Shown: positions 16,026 through 24,878, counted from the stretch's first letter. The stretch: DNA of 64,000 bases from Phyllobacterium lublinensis (GCF_020164435.1 NZ_JAIUDQ010000004.1:62001-126000); one strand, 5' to 3'. The notes: a model not told the origin generated them from the sequence alone. Translations and numbers: made by a program.

Positions 16026-17444
16026 ATGACCAAGCCGCTTGAGCTGCAACTCGACCGAACCAAGAAGACCCCGCTGGCCGACCAGATCTGCATGGGTATA
16101 ACGGCGGCGATCGAGAGCGGTGTCTTGACCTCAGGTGCGCGTCTTCCCTCCTGGGTGGATTTGGCAGTCCAGCTTGGTGTCGCACGGGGCACCGTGCGCG
16201 CCGCCTACGACAAGCTTTCGGCAGCACAACTGATTGTTGCTTCGCGTGCGACCGGGACCCGTGTCACTGAAAGGCCGAGATTGTCTTCGCGCCGGGATCC
16301 TGCGCCGGAAGCCGGCTCCTTCATGGAGATGTATCAGGAGATGACGACGGGTCCGGCTATCTTCCAGATGGGCGTGCCGGCGAAGGAGACCTTTCCGGCC
16401 AAACTTCTGGCGAGGATTCGGGCTCATGCCATTCGGGTCGAGGCCAGCGCGCCGGCTTTGTATCCGGATCCACGGGGAGAACTCGAGTTGCGTCGGGAAA
16501 TAGCTGCCTACCTCGCCATCGCCCGCGGAATTGAATGCTCACCCTCCCAGGTCCTGGTCACGGGCGGGTTTGGCGGTGGTCTCGGGTTGGTGCTTCGCGT
16601 ACTTGGACTCGAGGGACGCAAGGCGTGGTTTGAAGAGCCGGGCTTCCCGTTCACGCGACGCGGGCTGGAACTCGCACAATTATCTCCTGTTCCTGTTCCC
16701 GTCGACTCGGAAGGCATCGATGTCGACTACGGCCTGAGAAACGCCCCGGATGCGGGACTCGCAGTTGTGACACCGGGACAGCAGGCACCATTGGGGACTA
16801 CGCTGTCGCTATCGCGGCGATTGCGTCTCCTGGAGTGGGCGTCACTGGAAGAGGCCTGGGTGATAGAGGATGACTATCTCAGCGAATTGCAATTGACCGG
16901 GCGTGCCGCACCAGCACTCGCCTCGGTTGATCGCGCCGGAAGAGTCATCCATATCGGATCGTTCAGCAAGACCATAAGCCCAACTCTGCGCCTTGGTTTT
17001 GTGCTTGTGCCACAGGCTCTGGTGTCGCGCTTCGCGGAAGTAGCGGCTTGTCTGGCACCTCCGCCCGGGCCGGCTGTACAACTGGCCACTGCGGAATTCA
17101 TCGCCGAAGGACACTATTTGCGGCATTTGAGGCGCACCAAGCGTGCCTATGCGGCGCAACGGGACGCGTTGCTGCAGCAGCTTGAAAAGAGCGCAAACGG
17201 GATTGAGGTAAGTACGGCCGGGTTGGCCATCCTGCATCGGTTCACCGATGGTATTTCGGACATATCGGTCGTCCGCGAAACTTTGCCGTTCGGCTTGGCT
17301 CCGGCGCCATTATCGGTCTGGTATTCGTCACCGGGCTCTGCGCAACAGGGGCTTCTGTTGGGAATTGCAACCTGTCCGCAACAGCACGTCGCGAGATCGT
17401 GCGACCGGCTCCTTGAAATCATTTACCGCGTCCGCTCCCGTTGA
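16026..17444 (+). CDS. MocR/PdxR-type regulator (GntR head fused to aminotransferase-like domain)
   Basis: Regulator of 472 residues. Residues 1-80 are a GntR winged helix (LADQICMGITAAIESGVLTSGARLPS, then LGVARGTVRAAYDKLSAAQLI). Residues about 110-470 are a fold-type I aminotransferase-like domain. The PLP lysine is in GSFSKTISPTLRLGF and the Asp region is in WVIEDDYLSEL. Known MocR proteins sense PLP, GABA, taurine or ectoine. The divergent target here would be the cupin/AhpD-like operon, 113 bases away, which is an unusual target for this family. The effector is not predicted. Confidence 0.87.
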   Translation: MTKPLELQLDRTKKTPLADQICMGITAAIESGVLTSGARLPSWVDLAVQLGVARGTVRAAYDKLSAAQLIVASRATGTRVTERPRLSSRRDPAPEAGSFMEMYQEMTTGPAIFQMGVPAKETFPAKLLARIRAHAIRVEASAPALYPDPRGELELRREIAAYLAIARGIECSPSQVLVTGGFGGGLGLVLRVLGLEGRKAWFEEPGFPFTRRGLELAQLSPVPVPVDSEGIDVDYGLRNAPDAGLAVVTPGQQAPLGTTLSLSRRLRLLEWASLEEAWVIEDDYLSELQLTGRAAPALASVDRAGRVIHIGSFSKTISPTLRLGFVLVPQALVSRFAEVAACLAPPPGPAVQLATAEFIAEGHYLRHLRRTKRAYAAQRDALLQQLEKSANGIEVSTAGLAILHRFTDGISDISVVRETLPFGLAPAPLSVWYSSPGSAQQGLLLGIATCPQQHVARSCDRLLEIIYRVRSR

Positions 17445-17493
17445 GCGAGAGGTTTTTCAAAACTGCTGCCGCGGCGCGGCCGTCATTCCGGAT

Positions 17494-18720
17494 CTACTTT
17501 ACGATGGTCGCCACTTTTGCCACGGCTTCGAGAGTGCGATGAACCGGACATTTGCCAGCGATCTCCGCAATCTTGCCGCGAAGCTCATCGGAGACTTCGC
17601 CGTCGATCGAAATCACTCTCTCGAAGCGGTCGATCTTAGCGCCGCCGTCTCGTTCGGACTCGCTGCATTCTAAGCAATCCTTGGCGTGGATTCTCGCATG
17701 TGAAACGTCAACGCTGACACGCCCGAGGGAAAGGTTCTTGAAGTCGGAATACTGGCGCAACGTCATCGAGGTACAGGCACCAAGCGCCATTGAAAGGAAG
17801 TCGTAGGGAGAAGGACCTGTATCCAGTCCGCCTGCGCTTTCCGGTTCATCCGCAAAAAGCCGGTGGTGGCCCGCCTGAACCAGGTTCTGGAACTTGCCGT
17901 CGCCTGTTTCCATAACGCGAACATGTTCGACCGGTTCGGCACCTTGCGGGGCGTCGGCGGCAGGATAGCGCGTCAGCCACCCTGAAATCATGCGTCCCGC
18001 AAAGGCCGCGTCATCAGGGTCGTTAAGCAAATGATCGGCCTTGTCCAGCGAGACAAAGCTCTTGGGATGCTTGGCTGCCGAGAAGATTTGTGTGGCGTTC
18101 TCGATCCCGACCGTCTGGTCCAGCGGCGAATGAAGGATGAGGAGCGGCTTCTTCATGGATGCAACGGCATCAAGGATACGCTGAGCGTGCGCGTCCTCGA
18201 CAAATTGTTTGCGGACGAGGAACGTACGCCCGGCCAGATTGACTTCGGCTGCACCGTGCGTCTCGATCTCTTCCAGGCTCGATCCAAAATTCTTCAACAC
18301 ATGGCCGACATCGGCCGGCGCACCGATTGTGGCGACAGCGCGCACTTCAGGTATGTCCCTCGCTACGGCCAGGACCGCTGCACCACCAAGCGAATGGCCG
18401 ATCAGCAATGACGGTGCCTGGTAGTTCCGCCGCAAGTAGTCTGCAGCCGAAAGCAGGTCGGCAACATTCGATGAGAAGTTTGTCGAAGCAAACTCACCTT
18501 CGCTCGACCCCAGACCGGTAAAATCGAAGCGCAGCACGGCGATACCTTCGCGTGCGAGCTCCGCAGCAATACGACGCACAGCGGCCAAGTCCTTGGAACA
18601 GGTGAAGCAATGGGCAAACAGGGCGTAGGCGCGTAGATGCCCGTTCGGGAGATCAAGACGGGCGGCCAGAGTCGCACCGGAATGACCGGCAAATTGAAGC
18701 CGTTGCGTATTGAAAGGCAT
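17494..18720 (-). CDS. Bifunctional alpha/beta hydrolase - OsmC family protein
   Basis: Fusion of 408 residues. Residues 1-250 are an alpha/beta hydrolase: AHCFTCSKD, the nucleophile elbow GHSLGG, an acidic residue in HSPLDQTV, and His in KADHLL. Residues about 270-408 are an OsmC domain with LVQAGHHRLFADEP, GACTSMTLRQYS and GKCPVHRTLEA. The two cysteines are the ones expected in the peroxide-reducing OsmC/Ohr fold. This fusion is known in many proteobacteria. A role against organic hydroperoxides or oxidised lipids is likely. A YeeE/YedE transporter gene lies divergent. Confidence 0.9.
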   Translation of the reverse strand: MPFNTQRLQFAGHSGATLAARLDLPNGHLRAYALFAHCFTCSKDLAAVRRIAAELAREGIAVLRFDFTGLGSSEGEFASTNFSSNVADLLSAADYLRRNYQAPSLLIGHSLGGAAVLAVARDIPEVRAVATIGAPADVGHVLKNFGSSLEEIETHGAAEVNLAGRTFLVRKQFVEDAHAQRILDAVASMKKPLLILHSPLDQTVGIENATQIFSAAKHPKSFVSLDKADHLLNDPDDAAFAGRMISGWLTRYPAADAPQGAEPVEHVRVMETGDGKFQNLVQAGHHRLFADEPESAGGLDTGPSPYDFLSMALGACTSMTLRQYSDFKNLSLGRVSVDVSHARIHAKDCLECSESERDGGAKIDRFERVISIDGEVSDELRGKIAEIAGKCPVHRTLEAVAKVATIVK

Positions 18721-19037
18721 GCTTGCGCTCCTCCGCTGTCACGAGGCGGCGATCATACATCAGCCATGATCATTTTACCCGCCGGATATTGCTCATGGAA
18801 ATGCCCAGCAGGACGACTTCGTCGAATCCCGTCGATCATTGTTACGAGCGCCCACGCGGCGATGCGGCGCAAACAAGCGAAGCTGGTCTAGAGTCAGGAA
18901 TTGACCTATGATCCTGATGCGGCTTTACCGCACTGCCCCCGACGCTCGCGGACCATTCTTCCCGATGGCGCCGGGACTTCCAGTGACTGTGATCAAACAT
19001 GAACTTCTGAACTTTGCTGAAGCTGGAGCGGGGCGCC
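18721..19037. other. Divergent intergenic region of about 317 bases
   Basis: Lies between the starts of the hydrolase-OsmC gene and the YeeE/YedE gene. No supported gene; it should hold two divergent promoters, but I see no clear boxes. Confidence 0.4.
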
Positions 19038-19994
19038 GTGGGCGAATTTCTCGTTGACATAACAGGGTTCGGCCATGCGGCTGCGGGCTTGTGGGTCGGC
19101 CTTGCATTGCTTGGTGTTCTTGGATTTGTTCTCGGATTTGCCCTCAATTACGGGTCGATATGCACAGTCATCGCTACAAGAGAGCTTGTTGCCGAGAAAA
19201 GACCGGCGCGTTTTATTGCGATCATCGAGTGTGCCGTCTGGGCGACCCTCGCCTATGCAATCCTTGAAACGTCACCCATGATTCAACGGGGGTGGTCCCC
19301 GCCGGGCTATGTGATTCCTGCCGCCATTCTGTTCGGGGTAGGCCTTTATGTGAACGGTGCTTGTGTGTTCGGATCCCTGGGGCATTTCGGAAACGGTGAT
19401 GCCGAGTTCGCTTTCACGTTTTTCGGTATCTTTGCCGTGTTGTACATTGAATCTCTTTTCGGTCTGCTTCCACATCAACCACCTCCGGTAAGCGCTTCCT
19501 TACCGTTTGAGCCTATCGTTCTCATCATCGCATTATTGGCAATACTCGCGCTGAGGCTCGGTGTTTCATTCAAATCCGAGTCCAACTTCCCGCGGCTGAC
19601 ACTTGCAATGGCGGCGATCGGTCTGGCCTTTACGGTCCTGACAGTGCTAGCGCCCGGCTTCTCCATCACGGCGTCAATCGGCTCGATCGTTTCTATACCT
19701 GTCGTCGGACCTGTGATTGTAGGCTGCATGTTTGGCGGAAGCCTTGTCTCGGCAAGACTGAGGAACCGTCAATTCGTGCTGAAATGGCCGGCATTGGGCA
19801 CCATCGTCTGGAAAACATTCGGTGGCGTGCTCATGGGGATGGGTGCACTGCTCATCCCCGGGGGAAATGATACACTGCTTTTGGTTGGATTCCCTATGGG
19901 AGCGTGGCAGGCAGCGCTTGCCTATATCCTGTTCGTCCTGACGCTCGCGGCCCTGATCGCCAAATTTGGTTCGATGGCGAAATCCTGGTCATGA
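19038..19994 (+). CDS. YeeE/YedE family sulfur-compound transporter
   Basis: Polytopic membrane protein of about 318 residues with roughly nine hydrophobic segments. It carries the two conserved cysteine motifs of YeeE/YedE (TsuA-type) proteins: NYGSICTVIATRELV near residue 36 and NGACVFGSLGHFGNGD near residue 105. In characterised members these cysteines pass thiosulfate across the inner membrane. No TusA/TsuB partner is next to it. I start at a GTG at 19038, with GGAG 9 bases upstream; a TTG at 19014 lacks a ribosome binding site. Confidence 0.85.
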   Translation: MGEFLVDITGFGHAAAGLWVGLALLGVLGFVLGFALNYGSICTVIATRELVAEKRPARFIAIIECAVWATLAYAILETSPMIQRGWSPPGYVIPAAILFGVGLYVNGACVFGSLGHFGNGDAEFAFTFFGIFAVLYIESLFGLLPHQPPPVSASLPFEPIVLIIALLAILALRLGVSFKSESNFPRLTLAMAAIGLAFTVLTVLAPGFSITASIGSIVSIPVVGPVIVGCMFGGSLVSARLRNRQFVLKWPALGTIVWKTFGGVLMGMGALLIPGGNDTLLLVGFPMGAWQAALAYILFVLTLAALIAKFGSMAKSWS

Positions 19995-20137
19995 ATTTCT
20001 CTTCAAGAGGCTGATGGCGAATTTCCGGAAATTGCGCTTCCAAACATATGGCTGCGCCAAGACTTGGCCCGCTTTCCGCATTGTTATGTGGTATTCTGCC
20101 CTGGATTATTGGCGCCATGGGGTGAAAGGCGTTGATC

Positions 20138-20353
20138 ATGGAACGCAAGTTGGCAGCAACGACAATTGCTGCCTTAGACGATATGCTGGAAGATCAAGAA
20201 GTAATTATCCAGATCAATGATGTTAAGACAGCGTGGACCCACGGAGCGGCCCTCCAGTTGAAGGGCAGCGCGAACATCGCTCTTGGCACGTTTGGTTGGA
20301 TTACTTTTATCAAGAGCGGTGGCGTTGTTTGGGAGACAGGCCGGAGCTTCTAG
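20138..20353 (+). CDS. Hypothetical small protein, 71 residues
   Basis: Sequence starts MERKLAATTIAALDDMLEDQ and ends GGVVWETGRSF. It is soluble, with a likely N-terminal helix and a beta-rich C-terminal half. AAAGG lies about 8 bases before the ATG. I recognise no family. Support for it being real is the ribosome binding site and its TAG stop, which shares a CTAG with the stop of the convergent methyltransferase gene. Confidence 0.5.
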   Translation: MERKLAATTIAALDDMLEDQEVIIQINDVKTAWTHGAALQLKGSANIALGTFGWITFIKSGGVVWETGRSF

Positions 20354-21483
20354 CGAAACAATGACGCCAGCTTTCGCAATGGGCTGGTTATACGCCAAGA
20401 GGTGCTTCGATAAACAGCCACAAGCGCCTGTTGGTTTTCCTTGCTGAAAGAAAAAACCTCTTCCACATATCCGGGCCTTAGCCAGTATGGACTGCGTGAA
20501 CGAATGCTCGCAGGGCACAGCGCTTGGCAAACGTTTTTTACAGTAAAAAGATTGGCTTCATGATTGATTGACAGGAACGCGGCTGCGTTTTCGCTGATCC
20601 ACCGAATATATTCAGTCGCTGTTTTTTCGCCCATTTCCGTCAGGGAATCGACATTGATCACTACATCCACGGGTCCGATGGTGTTGAGTTCGGACGGCGG
20701 CAGCAAGGCAATGCGATGGCCACGCGGCTCACTGTCACCGACCATCCAGATAGCATCCTCACCAAGCGAGCCCGCAAGGAACAACGCCTGCCCAACGATT
20801 GTCATGGGCAGATCGATGATTGTGTATTCTAGCCCCATACAGTAGCCGTAATAGGCCGTGCGGCCTGTGCCACCTCCGATTTCAATACAACTGGAAGACG
20901 CATATCTGCGGGCAAGACATGCCTGATAAATTGCCTGGATTGCGCGTTCTGACGCAGTGCCACGCGAAGTTTGCAAGCCGAGTTCACCCTCAAAAGGGTT
21001 GGGGAATTTCAGTTCTACGCCCATCTGCTGTTCAACGGCGCGCAGATATTTGTCCAGGGCTTCAGGAGCGGGCCCGGTTTTGTCGGGATATCGCGCGCCG
21101 CCTTCCGGATTGAATACCGCCCGACCACCAAGCGAGACCAGCAGATCCTCGATCTTGGAAAGATATGCCTTGCCAGCGCCCTTCCACGTGTCGCTGGGGT
21201 CCATGGCAATCACGTCTTTGGCGAGGTTATCAACGCCATAATAGAGATTGGTATGACGGGGGGCAGACAAGAGTGACCGAAGCGCATCGAGGTCTTCTGA
21301 CATCAGAGCGTTATGAATGTCCGCCTGCTTGGCACCGATCATTGACCAAAGGGCAGAGTCTTCCGGATTGGGGGCTCTTCGCAGTGCAAGGCGATACGAG
21401 GTCCGGATTCGATTGATCAAGGATCGACTTGGTTCAACACCGTTTGGCACCTGCGCCATGTCGGCTTGCTCAGTGTTGTCCAT
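20350..21483 (-). CDS. Putative sugar O-methyltransferase
   Basis: SAM-dependent enzyme of 377 residues of the putative sugar O-methyltransferase type. The SAM-binding segment is CIEIGGGTGRTAYYGYCMG (about residue 205), followed by YTIIDLPMTIVGQALFLA, a family hallmark. The region DVVINVDSLTEMGEKTATEYI holds the next conserved acidic positions. The last residues, YRSTSWRITSPLRKLASLFR, carry a motif often found in cell-surface polysaccharide enzymes. It ends a three-gene minus-strand run with another methyltransferase and a sulfotransferase, so it probably decorates a surface or capsular glycan. GGAGGGG precedes the ATG at 21483; an ATG at 21576 is less likely. Confidence 0.82.
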   Translation of the reverse strand: MDNTEQADMAQVPNGVEPSRSLINRIRTSYRLALRRAPNPEDSALWSMIGAKQADIHNALMSEDLDALRSLLSAPRHTNLYYGVDNLAKDVIAMDPSDTWKGAGKAYLSKIEDLLVSLGGRAVFNPEGGARYPDKTGPAPEALDKYLRAVEQQMGVELKFPNPFEGELGLQTSRGTASERAIQAIYQACLARRYASSSCIEIGGGTGRTAYYGYCMGLEYTIIDLPMTIVGQALFLAGSLGEDAIWMVGDSEPRGHRIALLPPSELNTIGPVDVVINVDSLTEMGEKTATEYIRWISENAAAFLSINHEANLFTVKNVCQALCPASIRSRSPYWLRPGYVEEVFSFSKENQQALVAVYRSTSWRITSPLRKLASLFR

Positions 21484-21608
21484 GGAAATCCACCCCTCCA
21501 GTTTGTGAACCCATAACACCATGTCGCGACTCGCGGCAACCATCCGCAAAAAGAAGGCTTGGGTGGCATAAATCACTGCTCCAACCGCGGGCCATTGGTC
21601 GAGGCCTT

Positions 21609-22766
21609 CTAATCTCCCAATGGCATCAGGAAGCTCCTGCGCTTTTCTGCTGGCGTAACAGCTTCGGATACTCGTTCAAGGATCAGCGTAAAGCTGGAGC
21701 TTCCCCGGTCATAGGATTTCGGATTGGTCGGATAGAATTGATGAAGGCGATAGGGCAGGAAATTATCTTCTGCCAGTTGCGCCATGATCAACAAAAATGA
21801 CGGTGGGGTGAATACCCAGCAGTGTGCATCAAGGTATGTTCCTTCCAGTGCAATACGGGTCACCTTCAGATGGTCCTCTGCGACCTTCGCGGGTGAGACG
21901 GCGCCACGGCCCGCAACAATGTCATCCGGATTGATGGAGTGAGAAAACCGCCACGGCATGCTCACCGCCGTGGCTAGTGACTGGTTATCATAGACCGACA
22001 AGACGTTCGGGATTGTCTCGTCCTTCAGATATGCGGAGACGATTTCGGCGGGCTTGGTTTCCTCACGGAAGAAATCGAAGGTCAGGCGACGGTCGGGAAG
22101 GGACAGCGACACCAACCCGCCAACATCCATACACGCAGCAATCTCATTGAGCCACCTGATGGGATTCGGAACGTGTTCCATGACCTGGGAGCCGACGAGA
22201 TAATCAATCGGCGCTATGGGCTTTAAGGTTGTTTTCAGGTTGTCATCGACCATGGGAAGGTCAACCGGGACAATGTCAGTCAACTCCTTGTATTTGGTCT
22301 GCAAGCCTGCGGTGTCGAGGTGATCAACGAAATAGACGTTGCATTCCTCCTTGGAGAGAAGCGGGAAGTTCAGGGGCCCGATCTCGACACCCTTGCCGGT
22401 AAGCTTCAAGTGCTTGGTCAGTTTGTCTTTGTAGGATAGGCCGGGTGTGTCTGGCTCGGGCCAAGCATGAGTTGTCGGCAGTGCTAATCCTGGCGCGACC
22501 TTGCCATGAACTTCGAAGTGGGCGCGGCGGTACTGTAGTACAGCGGCGTTGGTGTCTATGAACGCGGACGCCTCTAGCGAGACGACTTCTACAACTTCGA
22601 CAATAGGCTCTGGTTGGGCAAACTCTATTTGAGGTTGCCGTAGCGTCTCGCCCCTCAGGAACGCGACAGCTTTGCGCAATGGCGCGGTAATCTTCCAAGA
22701 GGTGCTGTTCAGTACAGCTTTTAGCTCGTCTTCTGCAGTTCTAAGGTTTGTACCCGGCACATCCAT
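21609..22766 (-). CDS. Class I SAM-dependent methyltransferase of a polysaccharide cluster
   Basis: Protein of 385 residues. Near its N-terminus (about 18-30) is the motif LNSTSWKITAPLRK, also found at the C-terminus of the neighbouring methyltransferase. Methyltransferase features follow: GKGVEIGPLNFPLL (motif I region), VYFVDHLDTAGLQ, then YLVGSQVMEHVPNPIRWLNE and GGLVSLSLPDRR, typical of the Methyltransf_11/SAM enzymes in LPS or O-antigen loci. GGGGGAG precedes the ATG at 22766. Substrate unknown; context suggests a glycan. Confidence 0.78.
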   Translation of the reverse strand: MDVPGTNLRTAEDELKAVLNSTSWKITAPLRKAVAFLRGETLRQPQIEFAQPEPIVEVVEVVSLEASAFIDTNAAVLQYRRAHFEVHGKVAPGLALPTTHAWPEPDTPGLSYKDKLTKHLKLTGKGVEIGPLNFPLLSKEECNVYFVDHLDTAGLQTKYKELTDIVPVDLPMVDDNLKTTLKPIAPIDYLVGSQVMEHVPNPIRWLNEIAACMDVGGLVSLSLPDRRLTFDFFREETKPAEIVSAYLKDETIPNVLSVYDNQSLATAVSMPWRFSHSINPDDIVAGRGAVSPAKVAEDHLKVTRIALEGTYLDAHCWVFTPPSFLLIMAQLAEDNFLPYRLHQFYPTNPKSYDRGSSSFTLILERVSEAVTPAEKRRSFLMPLGD

Positions 22767-22930
22767 TTTCAATCTCCCCCCTGGGACCTCACAGCAATCG
22801 TTGCTGGTCGTTAATTGCTTGTCTCGCTTTCTTCCCACGAAGTCGTAAGGATCGAAAATCAAGAGCACGAGCTTCGGCTACACGCGGACGGCCTGAAATC
22901 GCCACCGCAATCATCAAACATTAGAGGTAA

Positions 22931-24169
22931 TCACGTTCCTACGACTGACGAACGGCTGTACTTTATGCGCAAGCCTAATCGGCGGTTGTCCTTGAGAACT
23001 CCATTAACGGCTACCGGTGTGCCCGGTTGACCTCCGTTCTCGAACAGTGCCAGGCCTACCGGGTTCACGACATCCGCCGCCGGATCGACGGAAAAGGACA
23101 GCTCGATTTCTAAGCCTCCTTTAGGACTCTGCAAAAGAAACTCCAGGGTTTGCCAATCTGATAGGCCAGCAGCGGATACCGACCCCCGTCCCAACGAATC
23201 GCCACCTTCCCCGGCGGCTTGCCAATGAATGCGATATGGACTTGGTTGTTTGTTGAACGCGACGACCTCTGTGTTGATGGATGAAAGGGTAGGATAATGT
23301 AATTGAAAGCGTTGAGAGACCTTCACACCGGGAGTGAGAGCGACTGTCTCGACGAACATGCCCCCGAAAATCGGAATTGTTACGTCGAGTGCCGGCTCGT
23401 AGAACTCACGTTCTGCCGACGCGTTAAGCTCTCGGGCTATCGCGTAGAGCCGAAGGTCCTGTTCGACCCAAGGCGTCAACGCATCACGTATGGCGCGATC
23501 TGTGTGATCGATAACTCGCCCTTTTTCTCCGTAGATACCGATGGCTGTATTGGAAACAGGGAGATTGGTCGGTGGAGAATGCCCGAGCAAGCGAACAATC
23601 GAGGCAATCCCGTCGCTCAAACGCTCGGTCAAGAAGACAACGTCCATTTGGCGCAGTCGGCTCGTAGCAATCTCAAGTGCGTTGGCCGGAAGTGCCGCAC
23701 TTTGTTCTGTTTCGTTACATGCAAGAAATCTGACCTGAACGTTATCGAAGGCGTAAGCGGAAGTGCGGGTGACGTCCTTAACGAATGCACTGATGTCACT
23801 GACATTTGAGAAATTAACGTGCCCTAACTTATCAGCCAATTCTTGCATATCTGAATGATGTGTCGCTCGCTCGCTGGCATTTCCTGGTTTGTTGATGCGG
23901 TCCAGCATGCGTATTGCGGAGGCGAGCCGTGCGTATGGCTCTCTCAGGGCAACGGCTATCTTGTAGTCGGCGGCGAATGGCAGCGATTTCCACTGGGAAA
24001 GGAGCAGGTGGCCAGATAGAAATTTTTTGTTTGTCAGCTTCGCGCGTTCGGTTTCAGACAATGCCTCGATGTGACGAGCCATCGCGTTTGCACCCACCAA
24101 CGGTGATATCGCATCTTCAATGCTTGTTCCGCCGGTCTTAGGGATGTGTAGGAGGAATATACGAGCCAT
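22931..24169 (-). CDS. Sulfotransferase-family protein
   Basis: Protein of 412 residues. The N-terminal PAPS-binding loop is IFLLHIPKTGGTSIEDAI and the second nucleotide motif is VALREPYARLASAIRML (about residue 75), the two marks of the sulfotransferase family. About 170 C-terminal residues after ELNASAEREFY form an extra beta-rich domain of unknown type (VETVALTPGVKVSQRF, WQTLEFLLQSP). It is first in the minus-strand run of three. It would sulfate a carbohydrate, perhaps a surface polysaccharide or Nod-like oligosaccharide. The substrate is not determined. Confidence 0.8.
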   Translation of the reverse strand: MARIFLLHIPKTGGTSIEDAISPLVGANAMARHIEALSETERAKLTNKKFLSGHLLLSQWKSLPFAADYKIAVALREPYARLASAIRMLDRINKPGNASERATHHSDMQELADKLGHVNFSNVSDISAFVKDVTRTSAYAFDNVQVRFLACNETEQSAALPANALEIATSRLRQMDVVFLTERLSDGIASIVRLLGHSPPTNLPVSNTAIGIYGEKGRVIDHTDRAIRDALTPWVEQDLRLYAIARELNASAEREFYEPALDVTIPIFGGMFVETVALTPGVKVSQRFQLHYPTLSSINTEVVAFNKQPSPYRIHWQAAGEGGDSLGRGSVSAAGLSDWQTLEFLLQSPKGGLEIELSFSVDPAADVVNPVGLALFENGGQPGTPVAVNGVLKDNRRLGLRIKYSRSSVVGT

Positions 24170-24522
24170 CTGTCATACACCGTGTTCAGCCGTGCCCATG
24201 CAGAATGTTCTAAAGGCCTGATCGAAGGATCGAAAAGAAAACCACGGAAAAGACCAGCAGATCGAACATGCGATCCACTAACAGTATATTCTCTTTCGGC
24301 TTTCGGCCAGCGGCGCGGTCCAGACGCTGATGATGGCTATGGACAGCATCCAATAGCTCTACATCTGCCAACCTGTGGCGACCGCTTCAAGTGCCTTGCC
24401 TGTGTTTTTGGGTGTTCTCTTGTTACAAAAGTTGCAGGCCAGCTTTGCTAGGATCAATGCTAGGATCACTCCACATGCGTAATAACAAAGAAATACAATA
24501 TCAATCAGTTATAAGAATTGAC
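24170..24522. other. Non-coding gap between the glycan cluster and tRNA-Ser
   Basis: About 350 bases, more AT-rich toward the tRNA. No supported gene, integrase remnant or copy of the tRNA 3' end was seen. It probably contains the promoter of the sulfotransferase gene. Confidence 0.4.
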
Positions 24523-24612
24523 TGGCGGAGAGGGAGGGATTTGAACCCCCGATGGAGTTGCCCCCATGCCGCATTTCGAGTGCGGTGCTTTCAACCACTC
24601 AGCCACCTCTCC
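24523..24612 (-). tRNA. tRNA-Ser (CGA)
   Basis: Read on the minus strand it starts GGAGAGGTGGCTGAG and ends in CCTCTCC-G-CCA. The 7-base acceptor stem is perfect, and the T arm contains GGTTCAAATCC. The anticodon loop CTCGAAA gives anticodon CGA for codon UCG. A long variable arm makes it 90 bases, as expected for class II tRNA-Ser, with CCA encoded. Confidence 0.96.
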
Positions 24613-24766
24613 GCGCAAGGGATCGTCGTCAAGATCGATCCCTGATATATCGGTGGGGCAAGACCCAGCCGGTGCCGCGATGCCCCAAAGGACTTGGCTT
24701 GTGTGTGCGAGGCGCTAGATAGCGGGCAAAGCGATTGGAGACAAGAGCAATTTTGCGTTAAATTTC

Positions 24767-24796
24767 TTGACTCGGTGATAAAGCTGATCTTATAAG
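24767..24796 (+). promoter_or_regulatory. Candidate rplU-rpmA promoter
   Basis: TTGACT (24767-24772), an 18-base spacer, TATAAG (24791-24796). Transcription would start about 24803, giving a leader of about 160 bases before rplU. Confidence 0.55.
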
Positions 24797-24846
24797 CCCC
24801 CATCAAGTGGCGTGGGGATTCTCCGCGCCGTTTATTTTTGAATTCG

Positions 24847-24878
24847 GGCGCCTTCATCCTGTGGGTCAAGGCGCCTTT
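24847..24878 (+). promoter_or_regulatory. Stem-loop in the rplU leader
   Basis: GGCGCCTT (24847-24854) pairs perfectly with AAGGCGCC (24868-24875) and is followed by TTT. It lies inside the predicted 5' leader, so it could act as an attenuator or a protein-binding structure for ribosomal-protein autoregulation. Inference from position only. Confidence 0.4.

Noticed and set aside
20350..22766. The two methyltransferases as halves of one broken gene sharing the SWxITxPLR motif
   Set aside because: Each has its own complete SAM-binding region, ribosome site and start, and the motif order does not fit a split.
24182..24451. 89-codon plus-strand frame before tRNA-Ser
   Set aside because: No ribosome site or recognisable family; Cys and Arg content typical of non-coding translation.
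24523..24612. Phage or island attachment duplicate at tRNA-Ser
   Set aside because: I found no second copy of the tRNA 3' end and no integrase in the window.
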